Origin: Brevundimonas guildfordensis
GTDB lineage: Bacteria > Pseudomonadota > Alphaproteobacteria > Caulobacterales > Caulobacteraceae
Direction: 5' to 3'
DNA length: 64,000 bases
Assembly (NCBI RefSeq): GCF_014836405.1
Contig: NZ_JACSQU010000001.1
Location: 1,550,001-1,614,000, forward strand
Shown here: positions 11,486-21,525 of the stretch, one piece after another
Layout of the letters: each line of letters begins with the position of its first letter
How positions within the stretch are numbered: position 1 is the first letter of the stretch
Made by a program: the position numbers and the translations under genes
The notes under the pieces: model-generated
Seen by the model: only the letters and a program-made list of their open reading frames with translations
Told to the model about the DNA's origin: nothing
Databases searched by the model: none

Positions 11486-13285
11486 TTAGCCGCGCATCCG
11501 CCCTTCCAGCACCGCCAGCGGCATGGAGCCGTCGCCCAGCACCTTGTCGTGGAAGGCGCGCAGGTCGAAGCCGTCCTTGGCCTGAGCCTCCTCGCGCAGG
11601 CGGGCGATGACCGTATGGCCGACCTTGTAGGCGCAGGCCTGGCCCGGCCACACCGAATAGCGGTTGATCTCGCTGTTCGAGGCGTCCAGCGGCTTGGCGC
11701 CCGAGGCCGCCATATATTCGACCGCCCGCTCACGGCTCCAGCGCTCCGAATGGATGCCGGTGTCGACCACCAGACGCACCGCGCGGAACAGATAGGACAT
11801 CAGGAAGCCGACCCGGCCCAGCGGATCGGTCGCATAGGCGTCCAGGTCGTTGGCCGCCACGGCCTCGGCGTACAACGCCCAGCCCTCGTTGAAGGCCGAG
11901 AAGCCGCCAGCGCGGCGCCATTGCGGCAGCTCGCCCGACTCGCGCTGCAGAGCCACCTGCAGATGGTGGCCCGGCGAGGCCTCGTGATAGGTCAGGGTCG
12001 GCAGGGCGAAGCGCGGCCAGTTCCCGCTGTCGCGCAGGTTGATGTAGTAGGCGCCCGGACGCGAGCCATCCAGCGGCGGCCCCTGATAGTAGCCGCCCGG
12101 CGCGCCCGACTGGATCGACACCGGCACGCGGCGCACTTCGACATGGGTCTTGGGCAGGCGGCCGAAGACGGACGGCAGCTTGGGCTCCAGCGCCGCGACC
12201 TGTTCGTTCAGCCACTTCAGCAGCTCTTCCTTGCCCGCGTCGGTGTTGGGGAACAGCTGCGCCGGGTCCTTGTTCAGGGCCTGAACCCGTTCGCCGACGG
12301 TGCCCTGGGTCATGCCCTGCGACTTCAGGATAGTGTCGATCTCGGCAGTGATCTCGGCCACCTGTTCGACGCCCATGGCGTGGATTTCCTTGGCCGACAG
12401 GGTGGTCGTGGTGTTCGACTTCAGCCCGGCGGCGTAGAAGGCTTCGCCGTCCGGCAGACGCCACACCCCCGCGTCGTGCACCGCCTTCGGCCGGACGGCC
12501 TCCAGCGCCTCGATCTGGCGGGTCAGGGCCGGCTTGACCTTCTCGTCCACCAGGGCGGCGGCGCGCGCGTCATAGCCCGACAGGCTCAGCGCCCCGGCCT
12601 TGCGGACCAGCGACTGGATCATCGCCATGTCGGCGGCGGGCGTGTCGCGCAGCGTGCGGATCTGCGGCAGCATCCGGTCGATGATGAAGTCCGGCGCGAT
12701 CACGCCCAGACCGGCGTCTTCCTTGATCTTGTCCGTCTCGCCGTCCAGCACGCCGGCGAAGGCCTCCAGCCGCGACAGGAAGGCGTCGGCGCCGGCGGCG
12801 TCCTCGATGCGGTGCTGGTTGTCCATGAAGTCAGGCGTCGAGAAATAGGCGCCCGACAGCTGGGTCACCACATAGGGCGACGGACGGCCCGGCCCCGCGC
12901 CATAGTCGAAGCGCGACGTCTGCGCCGCCGTTTCGCGCCCGAAGGCGGCGATGGCGTAGTTCAGCGCCCCGGCCTCGGACAGGCCCTTCTGATCGAAGGC
13001 CTTCAGCTCGTCCCAGCGCTTGATGGCCTTCTCGCGATCCTTGCGGATGGCGTCCGGCCCGGCCTCGCTGAGCTTGGACGACAGGCCCGCGCGGGCGTCC
13101 TTGTCCAGACCCAGGTTGGTGGCGCGCTCGGGCGCCTCGTCGATGTCGGCCTCGAACCAGCCGTCCAGCAGGGCGTTCAAGCGCGCGTCGGCGTCGCTGG
13201 CGGCGGCGGCGGCGCACTGGGCCAGCATGGGCGCAACGGCGGCGGTCGCGGCGGCGCTCAGCAAGAGATTGCGGCGATTGATCAT
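11486..13285 (-). CDS. DUF885 family putative metallopeptidase, Tat-type signal
   Basis: This 599-residue exported protein begins with a twin-arginine-like signal (NRRNLLLSAAATAAV, then an Ala-rich region with a Cys near residue 24, a possible lipobox). The DUF885 body carries LPTLTYHEASPGHHLQVAL near residues 430-445, the HE-x4-H-like putative zinc motif, and FSAFNEGWALYAE about 25 residues later with the candidate third ligand or catalytic Glu. Other family blocks are DGSRPGAYYINLRD and YSVWPGQACAYKVGH. Members are annotated as secreted peptidases, but substrates are unknown. It lies just downstream of a paralogue on the same strand. Confidence 0.9.
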   Translation of the reverse strand: MINRRNLLLSAAATAAVAPMLAQCAAAAASDADARLNALLDGWFEADIDEAPERATNLGLDKDARAGLSSKLSEAGPDAIRKDREKAIKRWDELKAFDQKGLSEAGALNYAIAAFGRETAAQTSRFDYGAGPGRPSPYVVTQLSGAYFSTPDFMDNQHRIEDAAGADAFLSRLEAFAGVLDGETDKIKEDAGLGVIAPDFIIDRMLPQIRTLRDTPAADMAMIQSLVRKAGALSLSGYDARAAALVDEKVKPALTRQIEALEAVRPKAVHDAGVWRLPDGEAFYAAGLKSNTTTTLSAKEIHAMGVEQVAEITAEIDTILKSQGMTQGTVGERVQALNKDPAQLFPNTDAGKEELLKWLNEQVAALEPKLPSVFGRLPKTHVEVRRVPVSIQSGAPGGYYQGPPLDGSRPGAYYINLRDSGNWPRFALPTLTYHEASPGHHLQVALQRESGELPQWRRAGGFSAFNEGWALYAEAVAANDLDAYATDPLGRVGFLMSYLFRAVRLVVDTGIHSERWSRERAVEYMAASGAKPLDASNSEINRYSVWPGQACAYKVGHTVIARLREEAQAKDGFDLRAFHDKVLGDGSMPLAVLEGRMRG

Positions 13286-13381
13286 TCAGGTACTCCCCCC
13301 AAAAGGAGCCGCGCCGCGCCGGGCGTTGCTCCACACTCACGCTCATGAAGGACCGGCGCGTCCGGGAAGATCAGGTCGCCG

Positions 13382-15205
13382 TCAGACCGGCGTCCAGGCG
13401 TTCATGGTCCGCTCCAGCACCGTCAGCGGCACGCCGCCCAGCGCCAGGCCCGTGTCATGGAAGCCCTTGATGTCGAAGCGACTGCCCAGACGCTTCTTGG
13501 CGTTCTCGCGCAGCTTGACCCAGGTGGTGTGCCCGACCTTGTAGCTGGACGCTTGCCCCGGCCAGACGCAGTAGCGTTCAATCTCGGTGGCGATGGTGCT
13601 TTCCTTGTCGCCCAGAACATCGACCATGTAGCGGATGGCCTGTTCGCGGCTCCAGCGCTTGTGATGCAGGCCGGAGTCCGCCACCAGCCGCGCCGCCCGG
13701 AACATCAACGACTGCAGATAGCCCACCTGGCCGAAGGGGTCGTTCTCATAGACCCCCATCTCGTCCGCCAGTTGCTCAGAATACAGGCCCCAGCCTTCCG
13801 AATAGGCCGAGAAGCCCATCACCTTCATCAACAGCGGCGTGTCCGGCTGCTCCATCTGCAGGGCGATCTGATGGTGATGGCCCGGCGTCGCCTCGTGATA
13901 GGTCAGCGTCGGCAGCATCCATTTGGGCCACTCGGCTGTGTCGCGCAGGTTGATGTAGTAGGCGCCCGGCCGCGACCCATCCAGCGCCGGGGCCTGATAG
14001 TAGCCGCCCGGCGCGCCCGCCTCGATGGCCTTGGGCACGCGCTTGATCTCGCACGGCGACTTGGGCAGGCGGCCGAAATAATCCGGCAGGCGCGCCTGCA
14101 TGGCGGCCATCTGGACATTCAGTTCCTGCAGCAGCTCTTCCTTCGCCTCGTCCGTGTTCGGATAGACGAAGCGCGGGTCCACGCCGATGGCGGCGATGCG
14201 TTCCCCCACGCTTCCTTGCGTCATCCCCTGCGCCTTCAACAGGGCGTCGGCGCGGGCGGAGATCTCGGCCACCTGCTCCAGCCCCATCTGATGCACCTCG
14301 TCCGGACTGAGCGAGGAGGTGGTGTAGTACTTCAGGCCGTAGCGATAATAGGCCTCGCCGTCCGGCAGGCGCCACACGCCCGCGTCATGGGTCGCCCCGG
14401 CGCGAACCGCCTTCAGCGCCTCGGCCTGCCGCTGGATCGCCGGATAGACGGCGTCGGTCAGGATCGCCTCGGCGCGCGTAGCCCAGTCGCCGGGAATGTT
14501 CTTCTCGGCCGTTCGCCGGGCGATGGACTGGGTCATGACCGACTGAGCGGCCGCCGTGCCGGTGATGGCCTCCATCTGCGTCAGGGTGCGGTCGATGACG
14601 AAATCCGGCGGCACGGCCCCGGCGGCGTAGTCGATCTGCATCCGCTCGCGCTCGTCGTCCAGGCTGCGGGCGAAGTCGGACAGACGCGCCAGATAGGCCT
14701 CTGCGTCGTCCGCCGCCTCGATGCGGTGCTGGCTGTCGAGGAAGTCTGGGATCTGCCGGTAGGACCCGCCCAACTGGCTGATCGTATAGGGCGAGGGATA
14801 CATGCCGCCGCCGTACGGGAAGGCGTAGCCCTGCATCGCCGTCTCGCCAAAGAAGCTCAGAGAGTCGTGATAGACCTGCTCCTTGGCCGGCAGGGCGTCG
14901 CGGTCGATCGCCGCCATGTCCTTCATGCCGGCGATGAATTTCGCCTTGTCAGCCTCGACCTTGGCCTTGCTGCGATCGGCCAGTTTGAAGCGGGCGTCAG
15001 CCATCGGCCCCCGGTCCATGCCCAGCATGGTGAGGGTTTCTGGATTGCTCAGGAGCATCTCCTGGGCGATCCGGTCCATCAGGGCGTTGAAGGCGGCAGA
15101 AGCGTCCTGCGTCTCTGTCGCGCTGGCCAGGGCGCGCACCGGCCCGATCGCCGCCAGCGCTCCCCCCGCTGCGGCCGCTGCCAGAAGACGGCGCCGATCC
15201 ATCAT
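13382..15205 (-). CDS. DUF885 family putative metallopeptidase, Tat-type signal (second paralogue)
   Basis: The 607-residue protein has the same plan as its downstream neighbour: a twin-arginine leader (MDRRRLLAAAAAGGALAA) and family blocks HDAGVWRLPDGEAYYRYGLK, LDGSRPGAYYINLRD, LPTLTYHEATPGHHHQIAL near residues 430-445, FSAYSEGWGLYSEQ and YCVWPGQASSYKVGH. Key motif residues are kept in both copies, so both are probably active. The 96-bp gap holds no clear terminator, so cotranscription is likely. The start is 15205 or 15202 (two adjacent ATGs). Confidence 0.9.
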   Translation of the reverse strand: MMDRRRLLAAAAAGGALAAIGPVRALASATETQDASAAFNALMDRIAQEMLLSNPETLTMLGMDRGPMADARFKLADRSKAKVEADKAKFIAGMKDMAAIDRDALPAKEQVYHDSLSFFGETAMQGYAFPYGGGMYPSPYTISQLGGSYRQIPDFLDSQHRIEAADDAEAYLARLSDFARSLDDERERMQIDYAAGAVPPDFVIDRTLTQMEAITGTAAAQSVMTQSIARRTAEKNIPGDWATRAEAILTDAVYPAIQRQAEALKAVRAGATHDAGVWRLPDGEAYYRYGLKYYTTSSLSPDEVHQMGLEQVAEISARADALLKAQGMTQGSVGERIAAIGVDPRFVYPNTDEAKEELLQELNVQMAAMQARLPDYFGRLPKSPCEIKRVPKAIEAGAPGGYYQAPALDGSRPGAYYINLRDTAEWPKWMLPTLTYHEATPGHHHQIALQMEQPDTPLLMKVMGFSAYSEGWGLYSEQLADEMGVYENDPFGQVGYLQSLMFRAARLVADSGLHHKRWSREQAIRYMVDVLGDKESTIATEIERYCVWPGQASSYKVGHTTWVKLRENAKKRLGSRFDIKGFHDTGLALGGVPLTVLERTMNAWTPV

Positions 15206-15290
15206 GGCTTTCCTCCCAAAAAGCGATGGGCCGGGATGCTAGCTCAGCAGTCGAAGCCCGCAAGCCATGATCGTCACATATGGGTAGTTT

Positions 15291-15316
15291 CCCGCCCTCG
15301 ATGTCGCGAGGGCGGG
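15291..15316. other. Intergenic hairpin between the 75-aa gene and the DUF885 pair
   Basis: A GC-rich inverted repeat (CCCGCCCTCG pairing with CGAGGGCGGG) follows the stop of the small gene. No T-run follows on the minus strand, so it is a weak or factor-assisted terminator, or an mRNA-stabilising stem. Confidence 0.5.
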
Positions 15317-15326
15317 CCTTGAGGCC

Positions 15327-15554
15327 TCAGCGCTTCACATGGGCCTTGATGCAGTCGCGCACGGCGCGCTTCAGGTCGCCCGGCGCGTTCGGCTCGTCCA
15401 CGCCCTCGGCGGCGAAGACGGCGCGCACGGCGGCGTCCAGCCCCTTGGACAGGGCGGCGATCACCTTCTTCTGTCCCTTTTCATGCAGGCAGAATCCGAC
15501 CTGGTTGCACAGGTCAGCGAACATGGCGTCGAAATCAGGGGCGGCGTCGGTCAT
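15327..15554 (-). CDS. Small conserved-looking hypothetical protein (75 aa)
   Basis: The 75-residue soluble protein has no signal peptide. It is mostly helical (DFDAMFADLCNQVGFCLHEK, then KKVIAALSKGLDAAVRAVF) with a basic tail CIKAHVKR and three cysteines. I do not recognise the family. It starts 5 bp after the fghA stop on the same strand, so it is almost certainly the last gene of the formaldehyde operon; a role beside FghA is inference from position only. Confidence 0.65.
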   Translation of the reverse strand: MTDAAPDFDAMFADLCNQVGFCLHEKGQKKVIAALSKGLDAAVRAVFAAEGVDEPNAPGDLKRAVRDCIKAHVKR

Positions 15555-15559
15555 TGCAT

Positions 15560-16393
15560 TCAGGCTTTCAGCCGCTTGGCGTGGAAGGCCACATGGTCGT
15601 CCACGAAGCTGGCCATGAAGAAGTAGGAGTGGTCATAGCCCGGCTGCATCCGCAGGGTCAGCCCCTGGCCGGCCTTTTGCGCCGCCGCCGTCAGCAGTTC
15701 CGGCTTCAGCTGATCGGTCAGGAAGGAATCGGCGTCGCCCTGATCCACCAGGATGTCGTCGAACACGCCTTTCGCCGCCCCGCTCTCGATCAGCAGGGCC
15801 GCGTCATGTTTGGCCCATTCCGCCCGGTCCTCGCCCAGATAGGCGGTGAAGGCCTTCTCGCCCCAGGGACAGCGCGTCGGCGAAGCGATCGGCGCAAAGG
15901 CCGAGACCGACTTGAACAGCTCGGGATGACGCAGGGCTAGGGTCAGCGCGCCGTGCCCGCCCATCGAATGGCCGAAGATGGAGCGCGTCTTCGTCGTCGG
16001 GAACTGGGCGTCGATCAGATCGATCAGTTCGCCCGTGACATAGCTCTCCATGCGGAAATGCGGCGCCCACGGCGCTTGGGTCGCGTCGACGTAGAAGCCC
16101 GCGCCCTGGCCCAGATCATAGGCGGGGTCGTCCGCCACGCCTTCCCCGCGCGGCGAAGTGTCGGGCGCGACGATGATGACGCCGTGTTCCGCGGCGGCCT
16201 TATAGGCCCCGGCCTTGGTGGTGAAGTTGTCCTCGGTGCAGGTCAGGCCCGACAGCCAGATCAGGAGCGGGAACGGCCCCTCGCCAGCCGGAACAAAGAT
16301 CGACAGCGTCATGGGCGTGCCCGTCGTCGCGCTGTCGTGCTTCAGATAGCGCAGCGTGCCGCCGTGAACGACGTGGCTCTTGACCGTTTCCAT
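15560..16393 (-). CDS. fghA: S-formylglutathione hydrolase
   Basis: A cytoplasmic alpha/beta-hydrolase that splits S-formylglutathione to formate and glutathione, the last step of glutathione-dependent formaldehyde oxidation. The 277-residue protein has the nucleophile elbow GHSMGGHGA with Ser ~143, an Asp in the VDQGDADSF stretch (~217-222), and His ~255 in PGYDHSYFF. The oxyanion block LIWLSGLTCTEDNF is also typical. Length is normal. It lies in an operon with a lipoprotein gene, a VOC gene and adhC upstream, and a 75-aa gene downstream. Confidence 0.97.
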   Translation of the reverse strand: METVKSHVVHGGTLRYLKHDSATTGTPMTLSIFVPAGEGPFPLLIWLSGLTCTEDNFTTKAGAYKAAAEHGVIIVAPDTSPRGEGVADDPAYDLGQGAGFYVDATQAPWAPHFRMESYVTGELIDLIDAQFPTTKTRSIFGHSMGGHGALTLALRHPELFKSVSAFAPIASPTRCPWGEKAFTAYLGEDRAEWAKHDAALLIESGAAKGVFDDILVDQGDADSFLTDQLKPELLTAAAQKAGQGLTLRMQPGYDHSYFFMASFVDDHVAFHAKRLKA

Positions 16394-16411
16394 AAGCTCT
16401 ACTCCTGAAGA

Positions 16412-16969
16412 TCAGTCCGGCCAGACCTTGGCCATGAAGTCGTCGTCGAGGACGCCGCCGTCCTCGGAGAAATGCGCGTACCAGTCGCGCGGGATCGGCG
16501 CGACCGCGCCCTCGGGCTGAGCGCCGCCGCCCCAGGCGTCGAACTGCAGACCCACCAGGATCGGCCCCTGCCGCACCTTCGGCGCCGGCACGGCCTCGGC
16601 CGCGGCCGTCAGAGCGGTGACGACATCCGCCTTCATCGGCGGCTCGCCGGTTACGATCCAGGCTCTGGATCGCTCGCCCGGCTTGATCATCAGCAGCATC
16701 ATGCCCGAGGCGCCCGCTTGCGTCGGCTGGGCCGTGGCGGCGGCGCTGACCGCCTCCTCGACCCTCAGAAGATAGGGCGAGAGGTCGGAGACCTCGATCC
16801 GCGCCTTCATCAGGCGGTCGGGCAGATAGAGCACCACCTGCGTTCGAACCCACGCCTGCGCGGACCCTTCGGCCGCAGGCGGCGTCTCGCCCCCGCCCGG
16901 CGTGCAGGCGGCCAGCGCCCCGACCGCCGCAACAGTCACGATCGCCGCGATAGCCGCCCTGTTCTTCAT
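16412..16969 (-). CDS. Hypothetical lipoprotein in the formaldehyde operon
   Basis: The 185-residue product has a lipoprotein signal (IAAIVTVAAVGALAACTP, lipobox LAAC, Cys ~21). The mature part has VVLYLPDRLMKARIEVSDLS, a GERSRAWIVTGEPPM stretch and a C-terminal FDAWGGGAQPEG region. I do not recognise a named domain. It sits between the VOC gene (11 bp upstream) and fghA (18 bp downstream), so it is cotranscribed with formaldehyde detoxification. An envelope lipoprotein there is unusual. Confidence 0.8.
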   Translation of the reverse strand: MKNRAAIAAIVTVAAVGALAACTPGGGETPPAAEGSAQAWVRTQVVLYLPDRLMKARIEVSDLSPYLLRVEEAVSAAATAQPTQAGASGMMLLMIKPGERSRAWIVTGEPPMKADVVTALTAAAEAVPAPKVRQGPILVGLQFDAWGGGAQPEGAVAPIPRDWYAHFSEDGGVLDDDFMAKVWPD

Positions 16970-16980
16970 CGCTTCAGCCC

Positions 16981-17367
16981 TCAGCCCGGCCGGTGAACGG
17001 CGCAGATCTTGTTGCCCGCCGGATCGCGCAGATAGGCCAGATGCACGACACCGAAGGGTGAATTGCGCGGCCCGGCCGGATCCTCGATCGCCGTGCCGCC
17101 CGCTGCGACCCCGGCCTCGGCGAAGGCGACGACCGCCTCGGGGCTGCTGGCGAAAAAGCCGATGGTGCCGCCGTTGGCGTGACAGGCCGCCTGGCCGTCG
17201 CGCGGTTTGACCACGCCCAGCATTCCGCGCGGCGTCATATACCAGACGCCCGGCATCGGCGCTTCGCTCAGCGTGCCCGGCTGGTGGCCCAGGGCGCCCA
17301 GCACGGCGTCATAGAACTTGTGCGAAGCCTCGAGATCGTTGGCCCCAAGGGTGACGTGCGTGAACAT
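16981..17367 (-). CDS. VOC family (glyoxalase/bleomycin-resistance-like) protein
   Basis: The 128-residue protein has the paired beta-alpha-beta-beta-beta modules of the vicinal oxygen chelate fold. It starts FTHVTLGANDLEASHKFYDA and ends VVHLAYLRDPAGNKICAVH, with the HVTLG, HLAYL and DPAGN motifs in usual places. His near residue 4 and His/Glu-type positions near the end could bind metal. VOC neighbours of adhC have been suggested to help with glutathione hemithioacetals, but here that is inference. GGAGGA precedes the ATG. Confidence 0.9.
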   Translation of the reverse strand: MFTHVTLGANDLEASHKFYDAVLGALGHQPGTLSEAPMPGVWYMTPRGMLGVVKPRDGQAACHANGGTIGFFASSPEAVVAFAEAGVAAGGTAIEDPAGPRNSPFGVVHLAYLRDPAGNKICAVHRPG

Positions 17368-17385
17368 GATCTTCCTCCCGATTGT

Positions 17386-17409
17386 GCTCCCGGCCGGCTG
17401 GCCGGGAGC
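17386..17409. other. Intercistronic hairpin between adhC and the VOC gene
   Basis: Perfect 10-bp arms (17386-17395 and 17400-17409) enclose a 4-base loop, in the 82-bp gap inside the operon. There is no T-run. It may protect or partly attenuate the transcript, lowering expression after adhC. Confidence 0.6.
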
Positions 17410-17449
17410 CGCAAGCTAGGCGGACTTAGTTTCGTTTGGCAACGCTCTT

Positions 17450-18556
<1,107 letters not shown>

Positions 18557-18691
18557 GATGTTGAGTCCTTCGGACGTCCCTGACGCTCGCGACGCGGTCG
18601 CTCGCGGCTTCATGGACATGAGGTGGGCGGGTGATTTGACGACCTTACTACGCCCGTTGCGGCTGCATCGAAACGGCGACAACCGCAAAAC

Positions 18692-18713
18692 ATTATTGCT
18701 GTTGAGCAATAAT
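18692..18713. promoter_or_regulatory. Perfect palindrome, probable LysR-type operator
   Basis: ATTATTGCT at 18692-18700, spacer GTTG, then AGCAATAAT at 18705-18713: a perfect 9-4-9 inverted repeat. It is AT-rich within GC-rich DNA. It lies 18 bp before the lysR start and 136 bp before the adhC start, where a divergently encoded LysR protein normally binds. Confidence 0.75.
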
Positions 18714-18730
18714 CCTGATCCAACGTCCCC

Positions 18731-19618
18731 ATGAGCCGCTGGGACGGGATCGACGAATTCACCGCTGTCGCCGAACAGGCCAGCTTCTCGGCCGCCGCCC
18801 GTCGCCTGGGTCTGTCGACCTCGGCCGTCAGCCGCGAGATCGCCCGGTTGGAGGACCGGCTGCAGACCCGCCTGCTGCATCGCACCACCCGCCGGGTCGA
18901 GCTGACTGACGCCGGCCGAGACTTCCTGGCTCGCTGCCGCCGCCTGATCGACGAGCGCGACGAGGCCCTGGCCGCCGTCCAGCCCGACGATCAGGCCCCG
19001 CGCGGCCTGCTGCGGATGACCTGCTCGGTCTCCTATGGCGAGCGTTTCATCGCCCCGGCCGTCAACGCCTTCGCGCGCCAGAACCCGGAACTGCGCATCG
19101 AGCTGGACCTCGACAATCGGCTGCGTGATCTGGTCGGCGACGGTTATGATCTGGCGGTGCGGTTCGGCCACCTGACCGACTCGCGGCTGATGGCGCGGCG
19201 GCTGGCCTCGCGGCGGCTGATCCTGTGCGCCAGTCCCGACTATCTGGCGCGGCGCGGCGCCCCGCGCGACCTGTCCGAGATCGCCAGCCACGACGGCCTG
19301 ATCGGCTCGGCCGAGCACTGGCGCTTCACCGAGGCGGGGCGCGAGGTCAGCCTTCGCCCCACCGGCCGCTGGCGCTGCAACTCCGGCGCGGCGGTGCTGG
19401 ACGCCGCCCTGCAAGGCCTCGGCCTGTGCCAACTGCCCGACTTCTACGTCGCCGAGGCCTTGGCCAGCGGAGCCCTCGTCTCCCTGCTGGACGAGGCCCG
19501 CCCGCCCGACGAAGGCGTCTGGGCCGTCCACCCCCACCCGCGCCACGTCCCGCCCAAGGTCCGCGCCATGATCGACTGGCTGCACGGCCGCCTGTCGGCG
19601 CCAAGGAGCCCCGCATGA
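18731..19618 (+). CDS. LysR family transcriptional regulator
   Basis: The 295-residue protein has the N-terminal winged helix-turn-helix ([20 protein letters not shown], then [16 protein letters not shown], residues ~5-60). A LysR substrate-binding domain follows, of the CrgA/DsdC-like subgroup ([19 protein letters not shown], then [10 protein letters not shown]). It probably controls the divergent adhC-fghA operon and itself through the palindrome at 18692-18713; the inducer is unknown. Its TGA overlaps the sirtuin ATG in an ATGA junction, so the two are translationally coupled. Confidence 0.93.
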   Translation: MSRWDGIDEFTAVAEQASFSAAARRLGLSTSAVSREIARLEDRLQTRLLHRTTRRVELTDAGRDFLARCRRLIDERDEALAAVQPDDQAPRGLLRMTCSVSYGERFIAPAVNAFARQNPELRIELDLDNRLRDLVGDGYDLAVRFGHLTDSRLMARRLASRRLILCASPDYLARRGAPRDLSEIASHDGLIGSAEHWRFTEAGREVSLRPTGRWRCNSGAAVLDAALQGLGLCQLPDFYVAEALASGALVSLLDEARPPDEGVWAVHPHPRHVPPKVRAMIDWLHGRLSAPRSPA

Positions 19619-20316
19619 ACCTCGTCATCCTGACCGGCGCCGGCGTCTCGGCGGAGAGCGGCGTGCCGACCTTCCGCGCCTCGGACGGCCTGTGGGAAGG
19701 CCACCGCGTCGAGGCCGTCGCGACGCCCGAGGGCTTCGCGTCGAACCCGGCCCTGGTGCAGGACTTCTACAATCAGCGGCGACGCCAGTTGGCCACTGTC
19801 CATCCCAACTCGGCGCATCGGGCGCTGGCCGATCTGGCGGCGCGGTGGACGGGCGATTTCCTGCTGGTGACGCAGAACGTCGACGACCTGCACGACCGGG
19901 CGCACCGAGAGACGCCGACCGCGCCGGGCTTCGAGCTGATCCATATGCACGGCGAGCTGAAGAAGGCGCGCTGCACCGCCTCGGGCGTCGTCTGCGACTG
20001 GGACGGCGACCTCGAGGCGACCCACGCCTCGCCGCATCACCCGCGAGGACGTTTGCGCCCGCACATCGTCTGGTTCGGCGAGATTCCGCTGGAGATGGAG
20101 CGGATCGAACGGGCGCTGGCGCGGTGCGACCTGTTCGTCTCCATCGGCACCTCGGGCGCGGTCTATCCGGCGGCGGGCTTTGTCCAGCTTGCCCGCATGG
20201 CCGGAGCGCGGACAGTGGAGATCAATCTGGAGCCGACGCAGGGCGCGGGCCTGTTCGACGAGGGCGTCTACGGCCCCGCCAGCGAGACCGTGCCCGCCTT
20301 CTTCGGCGCGCTCTAG
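19615..20316 (+). CDS. cobB: NAD-dependent protein deacylase (sirtuin, SIRT5/CobB-like)
   Basis: It removes acyl groups from lysines using NAD+. The 233-residue protein starts [20 protein letters not shown] (NAD-binding [14 protein letters not shown]). It has TQNVDDLH at ~86-93, catalytic His112 in HMHGEL, and the Tyr52/Arg55 pair in FYNQRRRQ that marks desuccinylase/demalonylase activity. The zinc site is odd: Cys120 and Cys127 are present, but the second CxxC pair is replaced by a His-containing stretch (THASPHHP, ~136-143). AAGGAG at ~19602 precedes the start. It overlaps lysR by 4 bp and the convergent ynfA by 4 bp. Confidence 0.93.
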   Translation: MNLVILTGAGVSAESGVPTFRASDGLWEGHRVEAVATPEGFASNPALVQDFYNQRRRQLATVHPNSAHRALADLAARWTGDFLLVTQNVDDLHDRAHRETPTAPGFELIHMHGELKKARCTASGVVCDWDGDLEATHASPHHPRGRLRPHIVWFGEIPLEMERIERALARCDLFVSIGTSGAVYPAAGFVQLARMAGARTVEINLEPTQGAGLFDEGVYGPASETVPAFFGAL

Positions 20317-20636
20317 CCCCTCGGCCCGAACAGGATGATCGCCGCGCCGATCAGGCAGACCGCGCCGCCGATGACGTCCCAGCGGTCCGGCGTGGTCTTC
20401 TCGACCAGCGCCATCCACGCCAGCGAGGCGACGATATAGACCCCGCCATAGGCCGCGAACGCCCGGCCCGCGGCATCGGCTGGCACAAGCGTCAGCAGCC
20501 AGGCGAAGGCGATCAGGCTGAGCACGCCCGGAACCAGCCACCACGGCGAGCGGTCCAGCTTCAGCCAGGCCCAGAAGGCGAAGCAGCCGCCAATCTCGGC
20601 CAGGGCGGCCAGGGGATAGATGAGGGCGGGCTTCAC
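20313..20636 (-). CDS. ynfA: YnfA/UPF0060 family small membrane protein
   Basis: The 107-residue protein has four transmembrane helices ([19 protein letters not shown], then [37 protein letters not shown] and [17 protein letters not shown]) and the family motifs [13 protein letters not shown] and [15 protein letters not shown]0060 proteins are small inner-membrane proteins resembling SMR-type exporters; a transport role is likely but unproven. Its start overlaps the trmJ stop (ATGA), so it is translationally coupled to trmJ. Confidence 0.93.
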   Translation of the reverse strand: MKPALIYPLAALAEIGGCFAFWAWLKLDRSPWWLVPGVLSLIAFAWLLTLVPADAAGRAFAAYGGVYIVASLAWMALVEKTTPDRWDVIGGAVCLIGAAIILFGPRG

Positions 20637-21421
20637 TCGCCCTTCTTCGCTTCTTCCGCAGCCTTCTCCGCCGCCAGCTTGGCCAGCACCCGGCCCCGGC
20701 CTTTGGCCAGGGCGTGGATGGCGCCGCGCATGGTGGCGACCTCCTGCTCGGTGAAAGCGGCGCGGCCCAGCATGACGCGCAGGTTCTGGCTCATCGAACG
20801 CTTCTTCTCGGGCGGATAGAAGAAGCCGCCGTTGTCCAGCTCCGCCTCCAGATGCTCGTACATGCCCAGCAGCAGGTCATTCGCAGCGGGCGGCTCGCCC
20901 TCGCGGAAACGCGGCGGCGGGGCGTCCAGGATCAGGGTGCGCCACTCATAGGCGTTGATCGCCACGGCCTGGGCCAGGTTCAGCGAGTGATGCTTCGGGT
21001 CGATCGGAATCGTCGTGATCCCGGCGCACAGGGCGATGTCGCCCGTCTCCAGCCCCGCCCGCTCGCCGCCGAACAGCAGGCCGGTCTTAAGCCCCGAGGC
21101 CGTGTCGTCATACAGGATGCGGGCGCTCTCACGCGGGGTGCGCACCGGCTGGCGCGTCTCGCGCGGGCGGGCGGTGGTGGCGAAGACGGTGTGCAGATCG
21201 GCGATGGCCTCGGCCACGCTGTCGAACACCTTCACCCCGTCCAGCACCCAGTCGGCGCCGGACGCCGTGGCCCAGGCGCGCTCCTGGGGCCAGCCGTCGC
21301 GCGGGCTGACCAGCCGCAGCTCGGACAGGCCGAAATTGGCCATGACGCGGGCGACCGCGCCGATGTTGTCGGCCATCTGCGACTTGTCGAGGACGACGAC
21401 GGGGGGCGTGAGTTCGTTCAT
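20633..21421 (-). CDS. trmJ: tRNA (cytidine/uridine-2'-O-)-methyltransferase TrmJ
   Basis: A SPOUT methyltransferase that 2'-O-methylates position 32 of several tRNAs using S-adenosylmethionine. The 262-residue protein has the three SPOUT motifs: [20 protein letters not shown] near the start, [18 protein letters not shown], and [20 protein letters not shown], which forms the knotted cofactor pocket. A C-terminal helical extension carries [19 protein letters not shown]. The start was set at 21421 ([10 protein letters not shown]); upstream codons are non-homologous. It is divergent from the DsbA-like gene. Confidence 0.95.
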   Translation of the reverse strand: MNELTPPVVVLDKSQMADNIGAVARVMANFGLSELRLVSPRDGWPQERAWATASGADWVLDGVKVFDSVAEAIADLHTVFATTARPRETRQPVRTPRESARILYDDTASGLKTGLLFGGERAGLETGDIALCAGITTIPIDPKHHSLNLAQAVAINAYEWRTLILDAPPPRFREGEPPAANDLLLGMYEHLEAELDNGGFFYPPEKKRSMSQNLRVMLGRAAFTEQEVATMRGAIHALAKGRGRVLAKLAAEKAAEEAKKGE

Positions 21422-21525
21422 GCGCGCTGTGTAATCCTTCTGCCCCGGCGCGAGAAGCGCGCTTGCCTCCTTCTTCGCCGCACCCATATCCTCGGCAACA
21501 CCTTCTGTTTCCGAAAGCCGCCGCC

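Noticed and set aside
13457..15322. 621-residue open frame opposite the second DUF885 gene
   Set aside because: Antisense shadow; the DUF885 motifs on the minus strand are intact.
18557..19585. N-terminal extension giving adhC 711 residues
   Set aside because: The extension runs antisense through lysR and the operator; family homology starts at 18556.
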